In this document: one piece after another, positions 16,978-26,238 of the stretch | How the letters are laid out: the number at the start of each line of letters is the position of its first letter | How positions within the stretch are numbered: the first letter of the stretch is position 1 | Origin: Gemmatimonadota bacterium | Lineage (GTDB): Bacteria; Gemmatimonadota; Gemmatimonadetes; Gemmatimonadales; GWC2-71-9 | Reading direction: 5' to 3' | DNA: 47,023 nt | Assembly (NCBI GenBank): GCA_003246755.1 | Contig: QKDC01000041.1 | Coordinates: 1-47,023, forward strand | Notes under the pieces: generated by a model | Told to the model about the DNA's origin: nothing | What the model saw: only the letters and a program-made list of their open reading frames with translations | Database searches by the model: none | Translations under genes and position numbers: made by a program

Positions 16978-17203
16978 GCAGCTGGAGGTCACCCTCCGCA
17001 TTCTCGAGGACCTGCTGCACTTTCACTTCGGCACCAGCCACCTGATCCCGTGCGCCCCGCAAGAGGCCGATGCCCTCCTCGAAGAGCCGCAGGGCATCAT
17101 CGAGATCCAGTTCCGCCGATTCCAGGGAGGAGACGATCTCTTCCAAGCGCTGGAGCGAGCCGTCGAGGGTGGTCGGCACCTCTTGCTTGCGACCCTTGCT
17201 CAT
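16961..17203 (-). CDS. xseB: Exodeoxyribonuclease VII small subunit
   Basis: An 80-residue acidic helical protein with the XseB pattern: TLDGSLQRLEEIVSSLESAELDLDDALRLFEEGIGLLRGARDQV. It binds the large subunit to make exonuclease VII, which degrades single-stranded DNA from both ends. The ATG overlaps the xseA TGA by four bases, and the end overlaps the prenyl synthase start, matching the widespread xseA-xseB-ispA-dxs order. Confidence 0.95.
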   Translation of the reverse strand: MSKGRKQEVPTTLDGSLQRLEEIVSSLESAELDLDDALRLFEEGIGLLRGARDQVAGAEVKVQQVLENAEGDLQLRDLDV

Positions 17204-18342
17204 GGCGACTCCGTCCGGGCAGCCACGATCCCATCCCGGACCTGCAGGTCGAATCGTTCGCCGGGACGGAACTCTTCCCTGCGGCGAAGGACAGCCCCTG
17301 CCTGGTTTCGAGGGACGGCGTACCCGCGTTCGAGTGTCTTGAGAGGGCTCAGGATCTGAAGCTGTGCCCCCAGCCGATCAACACGGACACGCACGGTGCG
17401 CAAGCGGTCGTGCATGGCGTGTCGCATGCGATCGCCGGAGCGGAGCATCCGTTCGCGCAGGAGTTCCGTTCGCCGGCGGAGACCTGCCCCGAGCCGGATA
17501 CCGAGCGTGGCGATCCGTTCCACGATCTCCTCACGATCAGGAAGCGCCATCTCCATCGCTGCCGATGGAGTCGGGGCGCGCCGATCGGCAATTTCGTCGA
17601 GGAGCAAGAGATCGGTCTCGTGACCCACCGCACTGATGATCGGGATCGGTGCGCGAGCGGCGGCACGACATACGGCTTCGGAGTTGAAGACCACGAGGTC
17701 ATCCTTGGCGCCTCCACCCCGGCCGATGACGCAGAGGTCGGCCGAGACGCGCTCGAGGAGCGCGAGGGCTCGAATGAGTGACCCCTCGGCCCGCTGCCCC
17801 TGCACCGTCGCGGGCAAGACGAGCAGGCGCACCGAGGGCCAACGACGGCGGGCGACGGAGACCATGTCTCCGAGCGCAGCCCCATCGAGACTGGTAATCA
17901 GGGCGAGGGTGACCGGGAGTTCGGGAAGTGGTCGCTTCCTCATGGGGTCGAAGAGACCGTCCCGCATCAGAGCCTCACGCGCCTTGAGGTAGGCCAACTG
18001 TTGGGCACCAATCCCCTCCGATTGGAGGAGGGTGACGGCGCTGAGCCGGAGGTCGCCTTTGCCACCCCAGAAGGTTGGGCGTGCGAGCAGGAAGACTTCG
18101 GCCCCATCCTTCGGGTCGGCCTTGACGCGTTGTGCGTGACTCTGCCACATCACGCATCGGAGTTGCGACTTCTCGTCCGCGAGGGAGAAGTACCAGTGCC
18201 CGTTTCGGTGCTTCCTGAGTTCCCGCAACTCCCCCTTGATCCAGATCTGCCCCAGGGTGTTGTCGATGGCCTTCGTGAGTACTTCGGCCACCTCGGTCAC
18301 ACTGAACGCCGTCTGGCGGGTATCGGGCAGCTGCAACGGCAT
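17200..18342 (-). CDS. xseA: Exodeoxyribonuclease VII large subunit
   Basis: The 380-residue catalytic subunit of exonuclease VII. An N-terminal OB fold (IWIKGELRELRKHRNGHWYFSLADEKSQLRCVMW) is followed by the catalytic domain with LPVTLALITSLDGAALGDM, DLCVIGRGGGAKDDLVVFN and PIISAVGHETDLLLLDEIADRRAPTPSAA. It is shorter than the roughly 450 residues common in enterobacteria, mainly because the coiled-coil part after the catalytic domain is shortened. It overlaps xseB by four bases and starts 10 bases after folD. Confidence 0.95.
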   Translation of the reverse strand: MPLQLPDTRQTAFSVTEVAEVLTKAIDNTLGQIWIKGELRELRKHRNGHWYFSLADEKSQLRCVMWQSHAQRVKADPKDGAEVFLLARPTFWGGKGDLRLSAVTLLQSEGIGAQQLAYLKAREALMRDGLFDPMRKRPLPELPVTLALITSLDGAALGDMVSVARRRWPSVRLLVLPATVQGQRAEGSLIRALALLERVSADLCVIGRGGGAKDDLVVFNSEAVCRAAARAPIPIISAVGHETDLLLLDEIADRRAPTPSAAMEMALPDREEIVERIATLGIRLGAGLRRRTELLRERMLRSGDRMRHAMHDRLRTVRVRVDRLGAQLQILSPLKTLERGYAVPRNQAGAVLRRREEFRPGERFDLQVRDGIVAARTESP

Positions 18343-18352
18343 GCCGATGATG

Positions 18353-19252
18353 TTACTTCCCGACCGGGAGACCGGCTTGCTGACGCACCGCCTGGAGCGT
18401 GTTGACCATCAGCATGGCGATAGTCATCGGGCCGACACCCCCTGGCACCGGTGTGATGGCCGATGCCACCTCGGCGACCGGCTCGAAGTCCACGTCCCCC
18501 ACCAGGCGATACCCCCGCTTCGCCGTGGCGTCTTCCACACGATTGATCCCGACATCGATCACCACCGCCCCGGGTTTCACCATGTCGGCGGTTACGAACT
18601 TGGCACGACCGATGGCGACAACCAGGATGTCCGCTTGGCGGGTGATGCTCGGCAAGTCGCGCGAGCGGGAATGACAGACGGTGGTCGTACAGTTACCACC
18701 TGGTCCGTTCTGGATCAGGAGGTTCGCCATCGGACGTCCCACGATCGTCGAACGGCCGACGATCACGGCGTGCGCTCCCGCGGTCTCGATTCCCTCGCGC
18801 AGGAGCATCTGCACCACTCCCGAAGGAGTTGCGGGTTTGAAGGCCGTGGGGTCACCCAACACCAGCTTACCGACATTCAGAGGATGGAACCCGTCAACGT
18901 CCTTACTGGGATCCACACGGCGCAGGACTCGTTCGGTATCGACGTGCTTTGGCAGAGGAGTCTGGACCAGGAATCCGTGGATTGATTCGTCGGCATTGAG
19001 GTCGTCCACAGCGGCCAGAATCTCCTCCTCGGAGGCGGTCCCATCGAGACGCCGAGTCACGGACTTCATCCCGGCTTCCTCACAGGCGCGCCCCTTGTTA
19101 CGAACGTAGACCTCGCTGGCCGGATCTTCCCCCACGAGAATCACACCGAGCCCAGGCCGGATTCCGTCGGCGACGAGCAAGGCCACCTCGGCGGCCACTT
19201 CCTCCCGGATGGTCTTGCCAAGTGCAGCCCCGTCGAGTCGTCTTGCGGTCAC
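18353..19252 (-). CDS. folD: Bifunctional methylenetetrahydrofolate dehydrogenase / methenyl-THF cyclohydrolase
   Basis: A 299-residue cytoplasmic enzyme interconverting methylene-, methenyl- and formyl-tetrahydrofolate with NADP. Conserved motifs: [27 protein letters not shown] with the catalytic Lys region, [42 protein letters not shown] for the cofactor site and the C-terminal [15 protein letters not shown]. The start is GTG overlapping the rny TGA as GTGA. The symbol and function are secure. Confidence 0.96.
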   Translation of the reverse strand: MTARRLDGAALGKTIREEVAAEVALLVADGIRPGLGVILVGEDPASEVYVRNKGRACEEAGMKSVTRRLDGTASEEEILAAVDDLNADESIHGFLVQTPLPKHVDTERVLRRVDPSKDVDGFHPLNVGKLVLGDPTAFKPATPSGVVQMLLREGIETAGAHAVIVGRSTIVGRPMANLLIQNGPGGNCTTTVCHSRSRDLPSITRQADILVVAIGRAKFVTADMVKPGAVVIDVGINRVEDATAKRGYRLVGDVDFEPVAEVASAITPVPGGVGPMTIAMLMVNTLQAVRQQAGLPVGK

Positions 19253-20826
19253 TTAGCCACCCCCACGGATCGTGTTTCGCGAATGACCACTACCCGGATC
19301 TGTCCCGGGTACTGGAGTTCCTGTTCGATTCTCTGCGCTATGGCTTCGGCCAAGGTCGCGGCCTCGTCGTCCCCAACCTTGTCCGGTGTCACGATGACCC
19401 GCACCTCACGGCCTGCCTGAATCACGTTGGTCTTCTCGACCCCCTTGAAGCCGTTGGCGATCTCCTCGAGGTTGGTGAGCCGCTTGACGTAGCTCTCGAA
19501 GGCTTCGCGTCTCGCCCCCGGCCGGGCTCCGGAGATGGCATCGGAGGCCTGGACCAGGACTGACTCGGCCGATTCATGGGGCACATCGTCGTGATGGGCC
19601 TCGATACAGTTGATCACGGCTTCCGACTCCCCGTACTTGCGGGCCATCTCCACACCGAGTTCGACATGGGTGCCCTCGTGCTCGTGTGTCAACACCTTGC
19701 CGAGGTCGTGAAGCAGCGCGCCCCGTTTGGCGAGCGCCACATCGAGCTTGAGTTCTGCGGCCATCATCCCTGCGAGCCAGGCCACTTCCTTGGAGTGGTC
19801 ATAGATGTTCTGCCCGTAGGAGGTACGGTAGCGCATCCTGCCGATGAGTTTGATCAATTCGGCATGCAGGCCATGAATCCCCACTTCGTAGGCAGCCTGC
19901 TCACCGAGTTCCACCAATTCTTCGTCGAGTTGTTTCTCGACCTTCACCACGATCTCCTCGATGCGGCCTGGCTGGATCCGTCCATCGGTGATCAGTGCTT
20001 CGAGCGCCCGCTTGGCAATCTCGCGGCGGATCGGGTTGAAGCAGGAAATCACGACGGTATCGGGCGTGTCGTCGATGATGACATCGACGCCCGTGGCGGT
20101 TTCGAAGGCTCGGATATTCCTGCCTTCACGCCCGATGATCCGTCCCTTCATCTCATCGTTGGGCAGAGCCACCGAGGCCACCGTGGACTCACTCGTCGCG
20201 TCGGAGGCCAGTCGCTGGGCCGCCATCGCGATGATTCGCCTGGCCTCTTTGTCGGCCGTCTTCTTGGCCTGTTCCTTGATGTCGCGTGCCAACGCCGCCG
20301 CAGCGGTCTTGGCCTCATCTTCCGCTCGGCGCAGGACTTCCTGGCGCGCATCTTCTCGTGAGAGCCCGGCGTTCTGCTCGAGTCGCTCGCGGGCCTCGCG
20401 GTAGACCTGCTCGACTTCCCCCTCCTTCTGCCTCAGTTGGGCCTCCGTGTCCGCGGCGCGCTGTTCCCGCGCTGTCTGATCCTTCTCGCGGTGATCGAGT
20501 TGGTCGCTCCGGCGTTGCGCGTTTCGTTCTGACTCTTCGACCCGCCGAGCCATGCGGTCGATCTCCTCCCGCCGTTTCTTGAGTTCTTCCTCGATTTCTT
20601 CCCGGACTTTGAGTGCGGCCATCTTCCCCTCGACGACCGCCGCGGTCTTGACGCGCTCCGCCTCCTTCCGGGCGTCGGCCAGAAGGGTGCCGGATTCGGT
20701 ACGTGCGTTGGCGAGAAGAGCGGCCGCCGTACGCCGCTTGATCCGGAGATAGCCGTATATCAGTGAGGTGGCCACGAGCAGGCCAAGGGCGAGCCCCGCG
20801 AGCAGCATGAGGGTGGGGTCCGACAT
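19249..20826 (-). CDS. rny: Ribonuclease Y
   Basis: A membrane-anchored endoribonuclease of 525 residues that starts mRNA decay. In order: an N-terminal membrane helix ([22 protein letters not shown]), a long coiled coil of about 180 residues rich in Ala, Arg and Glu, a KH RNA-binding domain ([20 protein letters not shown]), and the HD domain with [14 protein letters not shown] and LLHDLGKV. The ATG at 20826 is six bases after GGAG; a TTG four codons upstream is less likely. It is coupled to folD. Confidence 0.96.
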   Translation of the reverse strand: MSDPTLMLLAGLALGLLVATSLIYGYLRIKRRTAAALLANARTESGTLLADARKEAERVKTAAVVEGKMAALKVREEIEEELKKRREEIDRMARRVEESERNAQRRSDQLDHREKDQTAREQRAADTEAQLRQKEGEVEQVYREARERLEQNAGLSREDARQEVLRRAEDEAKTAAAALARDIKEQAKKTADKEARRIIAMAAQRLASDATSESTVASVALPNDEMKGRIIGREGRNIRAFETATGVDVIIDDTPDTVVISCFNPIRREIAKRALEALITDGRIQPGRIEEIVVKVEKQLDEELVELGEQAAYEVGIHGLHAELIKLIGRMRYRTSYGQNIYDHSKEVAWLAGMMAAELKLDVALAKRGALLHDLGKVLTHEHEGTHVELGVEMARKYGESEAVINCIEAHHDDVPHESAESVLVQASDAISGARPGARREAFESYVKRLTNLEEIANGFKGVEKTNVIQAGREVRVIVTPDKVGDDEAATLAEAIAQRIEQELQYPGQIRVVVIRETRSVGVAK

Positions 20827-20865
20827 ATTTATCTCCAAACGCAGCTCAGGGGAGCCGCGGTGTGT

Positions 20866-21186
20866 TTACCCTTCGGAGTTGGGTCCGTTCGTTGGACTTC
20901 TTTTCCCCGAGGGGATCAGTCGCGTCAGTTCCTGCGCCAAGGATTTGATCTTTTCCGCTGATTCGGTATCGCCACGCCTACCCTGAAACAACTCGTCGGT
21001 GACAGCCAGACCTGCGAGTATCGCCACCTTGTGCACCTCGGCACGCGGGGCGGCGGCTTTGACCCCCCGAAAGATCGCATCGAAGTACTCTGCGATTTCC
21101 CTGGTGTATTCGGGTGGAACTTCGGAGCGTACGGTGAAGTCCTCCCCACCAATCGTCACGGTGACGGCAACACGTTCGGCGGTCAT
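20866..21186 (-). CDS. zapA: Cell division protein ZapA
   Basis: A 106-residue protein with the ZapA pattern: VAVTVTIGGEDFTVRSEVPPEYTREIAEYFDAIFRGV, then HKVAILAGLAVTDELFQ and a C-terminal coiled coil. ZapA bundles FtsZ filaments at the division site. The ATG at 21186 overlaps the stop of the upstream coiled-coil gene by four bases and gives a normal length; the upstream open frame (Arg/Gly/Pro-rich) does not look coding. It lies 39 bases before rny, a common arrangement after pheT. Confidence 0.9.
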   Translation of the reverse strand: MTAERVAVTVTIGGEDFTVRSEVPPEYTREIAEYFDAIFRGVKAAAPRAEVHKVAILAGLAVTDELFQGRRGDTESAEKIKSLAQELTRLIPSGKRSPTNGPNSEG

Positions 21187-21488
21187 GCCGCGCCGCGGTC
21201 CCGGCTCTCCAGGAATACGAGCCGGCTGCTCAGGGCCTGAAGATGCTCCCGCGCAGCCGCAACGCGGCGCCGAAGTTCCTGGTTCTCTCCCTCGAGGTCG
21301 GCGATTCGCTGACGGACGCTGAGCAACTCCGATCCCGCCAAGGATCCACCCTTGGAGGTCACTTCGGTGAGTTCGGCCTCCGCCCGCTGACATCGCTTGC
21401 GGAGTACCTGAACTTCCTCGGCCAGTCGATGGAGCAGCGGCTCCAGCTGGTCCAGCGCCGTGTGGTCAGGACGTTCGTAGGACGACAT
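21183..21488 (-). CDS. Small coiled-coil protein, possible ZapB-like partner
   Basis: A 101-residue protein that is almost wholly predicted coiled coil: repeated Leu/Val heptads in PLLHRLAEEVQVLRKRCQRAEAEL and RQRIADLEGENQELRRRVAAAREHLQALSSRLVFLE. No conserved enzyme motif. It overlaps the end of pheT by 23 bases and the start of zapA by four, so it is made together with ZapA. Small coiled-coil proteins such as ZapB bridge ZapA and the chromosome in enterobacteria; an equivalent role here is inferred from position and shape only. Confidence 0.8.
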   Translation of the reverse strand: MSSYERPDHTALDQLEPLLHRLAEEVQVLRKRCQRAEAELTEVTSKGGSLAGSELLSVRQRIADLEGENQELRRRVAAAREHLQALSSRLVFLESRDRGAA

Positions 21489-23847
21489 GATGCTCCCGCG
21501 CTAGAGTGGAGCAGACCGTCTGCACCACAGAATCTACTTCCTCGTCACGGAGTGTCCGCTCCGGCGATCGAAAGACCAGTCTCACCGCCAGGCTCCGTGC
21601 GCCTTCCGGGATCCCAGGCCCACGGTACTCGTCGACCACTGTGCTAGACTCGAGCAGTGGACCCGCTCGGCCGGTCACCACGCTGAGGATTGTTTCGGCA
21701 CTGAGGTCGTCCGGGACCACCAGGGCCAGGTCGCGTTCGGTCTTGGGAGTCGTGGCGTATGGCGCGAACACGACCCGCCCTTGCTCGGCCGAGGTCACCT
21801 CGATCTCGAGTCCATACAACCTTGCCGCCCAGCGAGGGGCATCGGCCGATGGCATACCTGCCCTACCTACTACCCGACCATCGGGCGCCTTGGCAAACCA
21901 CCCACCGCCCCCGTCTTCAACTTGCAGGACCGCGCCCAGATGCGCCAGCGAGAGGGTCCGTTCGAAGAGTCCCTTGAGATCCCACTGGTCCAGGTCCTCG
22001 ACCTTCCCCCCCCCGGTCCAATGCGCGGGCGCACGAGCACCGGTGAGCACGGCGGCCACCCGGATTTGTTCGGTGGGACGGCCGCCCTCCTCGCCAGGCA
22101 GGAACACCGTTCCGATTTCGAAGAGACGGATGTCGCGGGTGTGAGCCCCCCAATTCCGTTCAACCTCTCGAATGAGTCCGGGGAGAACATCCCGGCGCAG
22201 GAACCGGTGGTCTCCGGAGAGGGGGTTCTGAACCTCCACGGCCGCACCCGGATCGCTGGGTTCGAATGGGAGGGTCACGACTTCGAGGAGTCCCTGCCCC
22301 ACCAGCCCTCGCCTCACACGGTTCTCGGCGACACTGGCCGGCGAATCGGGGAGGGTCGACCGACGATAAGGTCGCAAGTCGGAGGGAATGTTCTCGTAGC
22401 CGTACTGTCGGGCGACTTCCTCGACCAGATCGATTTCCTCGGCCAGGTCGGTGCGCCAACCGGGTACTTCGACGGCGAGGCGCTGATCACCCGGTTTGGC
22501 GACAACAGTCGCACCGACGGCCACCAGGGCCTTCTCGATGGTTGCGATTGACAGGTCCAGCCCCAACACCTGGGCGACCCGCGCCTGCCGGAGGAAAATC
22601 CTTGGGGGATGCTCCTGACCCGGCCAGACGTCGACCGGTGGATCTTCCACCCGCCCTCCAGCCGATCGGAGGATCACCTCCAGGCAGCGGCGGAGCGCCT
22701 CTGGCCCGTTCCATTTGTCGACCCCGCGTTCGAAGCGGTGGCTCGCTTCGGAGGGAATCGCGAGGGCCTTTCGTGCGGCGCGGACTCTTCTCGGGGAGAA
22801 CCAGGCACACTCGAGAAAGAGATCGACGGTTTCGGGGCCAACTTCCGTCGCCTGGCCACCCATGACCCCTGCGACACCGACTACTCCCTCACCGTCTCCG
22901 ATGACCAGCATGCCTTCCGAGAGTTTGCGATGCTCGCCATCGAGCGTCTCGACCGTTTCACCGGCCCGGGCGGCTCGCGCGGTCACCAGGTTCCCACGCA
23001 GCGTACCCAGATCGTAGGCGTGGAGTGGTTGGCCGAGCTCCATCATGACGTAGTTCGTGGCGTCAACAACGTTGCTGATCGATCGAAGCCCTACTGACTC
23101 CATGCGTTGGTGGAGCCACCGAGGCGAGGGTCCGACCTTCACGCCCCGGACCACCGCGCCCAGAAAGCGGCCACATCCATCGCGGTCGTCGATGCGAACT
23201 TCGATCTCGCCCGTGCGTCCCGATATGGAGTCGACGCGGTTGATTGCCGGAGGTTCTTCGATAGTTCCCGGAAGGGCGGGAAGACGGAAGGGCACACCGT
23301 ACGAGGCCGCCAATTCACGCGCGACTCCCTTATGACTGAGCAGATCACCCCGGTTTGGCGTCACGTCGAGCAGGATCCGTTGATCGCGGAGGCCGAGCAG
23401 GTCGCGGAACGAGCTGCCGGGAGTTGGAGAACCATCGAGTTCGAGAATGCCGTCGTGATCTTCGCCGAGCCCCAACTCACGCGGTGAACACAGCATTCCT
23501 TGGGAAACTTCTCCGCGAATCTTCCGCTGTTCGATGCGCATGCCACCCGGCAGCTCATCCCCGACACGAATGAACGGGTAGTACCCACCAGTCTTCACGT
23601 TCGGGGCTCCGCAGACGACATGCCGAGGCTCGCCGCTTCCGTCATCGACCAGACAGACACTGAGACGATCGGCGTTGGGATGTGCGCGGGCTTCCTCAAC
23701 CCGCCCGACGACAATCGGCTCGAGCGCGGCATGGAGGTCGGCGATCTCATCCGTCGGAGCGGCGCGCATGGCCAAGCGATGTGCCACCTCAGCCGCGTCG
23801 AGCGATCGACCCAGGAATGCCTCGAGCCAGGAGCGCGAGAGATTCAT
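21466..23847 (-). CDS. pheT: Phenylalanyl-tRNA synthetase beta subunit
   Basis: The 793-residue beta chain of the alpha2-beta2 synthetase. The N-terminus MNLSRSWLEAFLGR is followed by a tRNA-binding EMAP-like domain (HPNADRLSVCLVDDGSG, VVCGAPNV), B3/B4 editing domain, B5 domain and the C-terminal anticodon-binding domain ending REHHVVLRT. The ATG at 23847 overlaps the pheS TGA by four bases; the open frame upstream overlaps pheS and is not real. A run of nine G at 22006-22014 (minus strand GGG GGG GGG) encodes three glycines before KVEDLDQW. Confidence 0.96.
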   Translation of the reverse strand: MNLSRSWLEAFLGRSLDAAEVAHRLAMRAAPTDEIADLHAALEPIVVGRVEEARAHPNADRLSVCLVDDGSGEPRHVVCGAPNVKTGGYYPFIRVGDELPGGMRIEQRKIRGEVSQGMLCSPRELGLGEDHDGILELDGSPTPGSSFRDLLGLRDQRILLDVTPNRGDLLSHKGVARELAASYGVPFRLPALPGTIEEPPAINRVDSISGRTGEIEVRIDDRDGCGRFLGAVVRGVKVGPSPRWLHQRMESVGLRSISNVVDATNYVMMELGQPLHAYDLGTLRGNLVTARAARAGETVETLDGEHRKLSEGMLVIGDGEGVVGVAGVMGGQATEVGPETVDLFLECAWFSPRRVRAARKALAIPSEASHRFERGVDKWNGPEALRRCLEVILRSAGGRVEDPPVDVWPGQEHPPRIFLRQARVAQVLGLDLSIATIEKALVAVGATVVAKPGDQRLAVEVPGWRTDLAEEIDLVEEVARQYGYENIPSDLRPYRRSTLPDSPASVAENRVRRGLVGQGLLEVVTLPFEPSDPGAAVEVQNPLSGDHRFLRRDVLPGLIREVERNWGAHTRDIRLFEIGTVFLPGEEGGRPTEQIRVAAVLTGARAPAHWTGGGKVEDLDQWDLKGLFERTLSLAHLGAVLQVEDGGGGWFAKAPDGRVVGRAGMPSADAPRWAARLYGLEIEVTSAEQGRVVFAPYATTPKTERDLALVVPDDLSAETILSVVTGRAGPLLESSTVVDEYRGPGIPEGARSLAVRLVFRSPERTLRDEEVDSVVQTVCSTLAREHHVVLRTS
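22006..22014. repeat. Homopolymer tract C9 (G9 on coding strand) inside pheT
   Basis: Nine C on the plus strand, read as three GGG glycine codons in pheT. It is the longest single-base run seen in a coding region of this window. Confidence 0.8.
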
Positions 23848-24902
23848 TCGGGCGCTCCGGCAAACTGACTCAAGAGCCGCACGTCCCCTTCGTAGAGCAT
23901 CCGAATGTCGGGGACACCGTACAACGCGAGACACATTCGTGCTGGCCCCATCCCGAAGGCCCACCCGGTGTAACGCTCGCTGTCGACGCCGGCGTTCTCG
24001 AGCACGCGCGGATGCACCATCCCACACCCGAGAATCTCCATCCATCCCGTGCCTTTGCACGCGGCACAGCCGGTGCCCGCACAGAGCTGGCACCGGATGT
24101 CCATTTCGGCGGAGGGTTCGGTGAAGGGGAAGAAGGAGGGTCGGAACCTCACGTCTGCCGCGCTTCCGAAGAAGCTGTGGGCGAAGTGCGTGAGGGTGGC
24201 CTTGAGATCGACGAAACCGATCCCCTCATCGACCGCGAGTCCCTCGATCTGATTGAAGGCTGGGGCATGCGAGGCGTCGAAGGGATCGCGGCGATACACG
24301 ACGCCGGGAATCACCACCCGATACGGAGGCGGTCCGCCTTGCATCACCCTGATCTGCACCGGAGAGGTGTGAGTGCGGAGGAGCAGACGATTCTGCGGAT
24401 CAGCGGATGGCCCCGCCAAGTACATGGTGTCGTGCATGTCCATGGCAGGGTGATCGGGCGGGAAGTTGAGGGAGAGAAAGTTGTACCACTCGTCCTCGAC
24501 CTCGGGGCCCGTCGCGACGGAGAATCCGAGGTCGCGGAAGATGCCGAGGATGGCATGCACGACCTGGTTGACGGGGTGAACCGCACCCATCCAGGTGTGC
24601 CTGGCGGGCATCGAAAGGTCACCAGAGAGGCCACTGCGCCCGGCGTCTCCCTCCAAGGCGGAACGACGGGCCTCGAAGGCCTCTTCGAATCGGGCCTTCA
24701 GTGCGTTCACGGCCGCGCCGAAGGAACGCCGTTCGTCGACTGGGAGTGTGGGGATGCTCCGTAGCGCCGCGGTGAGGGCGCCACTCTTTCGACCGAGAAT
24801 GGCGATACTCTCCACTTCGAGAGCGTCGTGGTCGAGTGTGTCGATGTTCTTCAGCCGCTCCTCGAGTTGCTCCAGCGAGGGCGGCGTAACGTGATCGGTC
24901 AT
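23844..24902 (-). CDS. pheS: Phenylalanyl-tRNA synthetase alpha subunit
   Basis: The 352-residue catalytic chain that charges tRNA-Phe. An N-terminal coiled coil (LEQLEERLKNIDTLDHDALEV) precedes the class II core with HPVNQVVHAILGIFRDLGF, GPEVEDEWYNFLSLNFPPDHPA, LLLRTHTSPVQIR, FRPSFFPFTEPSAEMDI, a four-cysteine insert CQLC...CAAC, and GWAFGMGPARMCLALYGVPDIR. Length and motifs are normal. It follows rplT by 46 bases, without a visible T-box or terminator between. Confidence 0.97.
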   Translation of the reverse strand: MTDHVTPPSLEQLEERLKNIDTLDHDALEVESIAILGRKSGALTAALRSIPTLPVDERRSFGAAVNALKARFEEAFEARRSALEGDAGRSGLSGDLSMPARHTWMGAVHPVNQVVHAILGIFRDLGFSVATGPEVEDEWYNFLSLNFPPDHPAMDMHDTMYLAGPSADPQNRLLLRTHTSPVQIRVMQGGPPPYRVVIPGVVYRRDPFDASHAPAFNQIEGLAVDEGIGFVDLKATLTHFAHSFFGSAADVRFRPSFFPFTEPSAEMDIRCQLCAGTGCAACKGTGWMEILGCGMVHPRVLENAGVDSERYTGWAFGMGPARMCLALYGVPDIRMLYEGDVRLLSQFAGAPE

Positions 24903-24948
24903 AACACCCCGAATCTCGGACTACGCGACGCGAGACAGGGCGCGAAAA

Positions 24949-25302
24949 CTAGATGTTGCTCTTCGCTAGCTCTGCCACCCGCGCAAAGGCGTCCGGGTCG
25001 TGCACTGCAAGGTCGGCGAGCACCTTTCGATTGATTTCGACCCCAGCCTTCGACAGCCCGGCCATCAGCCGACTGTACGACAGGTCATGAAGTCGCGCCG
25101 CCGCATTGATCCGCGTAATCCACAGGCGCCGGAAGTCACGCTTCTTGTTGCGCCGATCGCGGTACGCGTACCGCATGGCCCGTTCGGCGGTTTCCTTGGC
25201 AGCCTTGTACAGCTTGCTGCGACCACCCCTGGCTCCCTTGGCACCGGCCACGATCTTCTTTTTTCTGGCGTGATGCGCCACGCCACTCTTTACACGAGGC
25301 AT
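24949..25302 (-). CDS. rplT: Ribosomal protein L20
   Basis: A highly basic 117-residue protein: [23 protein letters not shown] at the N-terminus, then [40 protein letters not shown], and FDP-type tail with [18 protein letters not shown]20 is needed for early large-subunit assembly and in several bacteria also represses its own operon by binding the mRNA leader, which makes the structured infC leader upstream of interest. It starts 10 bases after rpmI. Confidence 0.98.
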   Translation of the reverse strand: MPRVKSGVAHHARKKKIVAGAKGARGGRSKLYKAAKETAERAMRYAYRDRRNKKRDFRRLWITRINAAARLHDLSYSRLMAGLSKAGVEINRKVLADLAVHDPDAFARVAELAKSNI

Positions 25303-25312
25303 TGGATTCCCC

Positions 25313-25507
25313 CTACCGCTGGATCAGACGAATGGTCCGCGGGTAGTCCGCTTCACTGACGAGCGCTGGCTTCCCCAATCGGTTCTTTCGTTTCCGCGTC
25401 TTCTTGGTCAGGATGTGGCGCTTGTTCGCCCGATTGCGCTTGATCTTCCCGGTGCCGGTCAGCGTAAACCGCTTCGCCGCCGCCCGCTTGGTCTTCATTT
25501 TCGGCAT
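25313..25507 (-). CDS. rpmI: Ribosomal protein L35
   Basis: A 64-residue basic protein of normal length: [44 protein letters not shown] and a short tail. It binds the large ribosomal subunit. The ATG follows an AGAGGA site. Between infC (48 bases upstream) and rplT (10 bases downstream), the universal infC-rpmI-rplT order. Confidence 0.98.
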   Translation of the reverse strand: MPKMKTKRAAAKRFTLTGTGKIKRNRANKRHILTKKTRKRKNRLGKPALVSEADYPRTIRLIQR

Positions 25508-25555
25508 CGTATCGTTCCTCTCAACCCTGTGACATCCGTCGTGCAGTCGTCCCCG

Positions 25556-26077
25556 CTACTTCGGAGCGATCACCATCGTCATCGTCCGGCCTTCCACTTT
25601 GGCGGCAAACTCGATCTTGCCCACATCTTCCAATGCCGCCGACACCCGGTCCAGCACCGCGCGACCGAGGTCCATGCGTGCCATCTGTCGGCCACGGAAC
25701 ATCATCGTGACCTTCACCTTGTTGCCTTCCAGCAAGAACTCCCGCGCATGACGTGTCTTGAAGTCGAAGTCGTGATCATCGATCCCCGGCCGGAACTTGA
25801 CCTCTTTGATCTGGATCACATGCTGCTTCTTTTTCGCCGCCCTGGCCGCCTTGGCCTCTTCGAACTTGAATTTCCCATAGTCCATGATCTTGACCACGGG
25901 GGGCCGAGCCATTGGTGCCACTTCGACGAGATCAAGTCCGCTCGCCTCAGCGAGGGACATCGCCTCATCAACGGGCAGGACTCCAAGTTGTTCTCCGGTG
26001 GCGCTGATCACGCGTACCGGACTGATCCGGATTTGACGATTGACCCGGACACGTCGCTCACGTTCGTTCGTTGACAG
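25556..26077 (-). CDS. infC: Translation initiation factor IF-3, probable CTG start
   Basis: A 173-residue factor that blocks subunit joining and checks start codons. The N domain (VRVNRQIRISPVRVISATGEQLGVLPVDEAMSLA) is joined by the lysine-rich linker EEAKAARAAKKKQ to the C domain (IQIKEVKFRPGIDDHDFDFKTRHAREFL, MMFRGRQMAR). No ATG occurs near the N-terminus. A CTG at 26077 lies seven bases after GGGAGG and fits the expected length; the only nearby in-frame standard start, GTG at 26101, has no ribosome site and falls in the T-rich tail of the hairpin. In enterobacteria infC starts with AUU, so that IF-3 represses its own translation; the same logic is inferred here. Confidence 0.93.
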   Translation of the reverse strand: MSTNERERRVRVNRQIRISPVRVISATGEQLGVLPVDEAMSLAEASGLDLVEVAPMARPPVVKIMDYGKFKFEEAKAARAAKKKQHVIQIKEVKFRPGIDDHDFDFKTRHAREFLLEGNKVKVTMMFRGRQMARMDLGRAVLDRVSAALEDVGKIEFAAKVEGRTMTMVIAPK

Positions 26078-26232
26078 TGTTGGTCCTCCCTCGTGAAACA
26101 CAAAACACCCCGCGAGCGCGGGGTGTCCGAGACGCGATACATCCGCCGGTGAGGCGGAGTGCATCGGTGCTGGGACCCGGTCGCCCAAGACTGCAGCTCG
26201 GGGTGGGGGGCTCGTGCCCCCACTTCCTTTGG
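26078..26232 (-). ncRNA. Structured 5' leader of the infC-rpmI-rplT operon (candidate ribosomal-protein leader)
   Basis: Between the expected transcription start near 26232 and the infC start codon lie about 155 bases with three inverted repeats in series: 26203-26223 (GTGGGGG/CCCCCAC), 26142-26158 (TCCGCC/GGCGGA) and the terminator-like 26105-26126. The arrangement resembles L20 or other ribosomal-protein leaders that control this operon elsewhere. No match to a known leader class can be claimed by eye. Confidence 0.5.
26095..26126 (-). terminator. Terminator-like hairpin in the infC leader (attenuator candidate)
   Basis: On the minus strand, ACACCCCGC-GCTC-GCGGGGTGT forms a perfect nine-pair stem with a four-base loop, followed by TTTGTGTTT. 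It ends about five bases before the infC ribosome site, too close to be only the end of the preceding gene's transcript, since full termination here would silence infC. It could therefore act as a conditional attenuator, or also stop read-through from upstream. Confidence 0.65.
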
Positions 26233-26238
26233 GCCTAA

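Noticed and set aside
23848-24093. Longer pheT start
   Set aside because: Would lie wholly inside pheS; the ATG at 23847 overlaps the pheS stop and matches PheT N-termini.
24903-24948. T-box or attenuator before pheS
   Set aside because: The gap to rplT is 46 bases, too short for a T-box, and no stable stem was seen.
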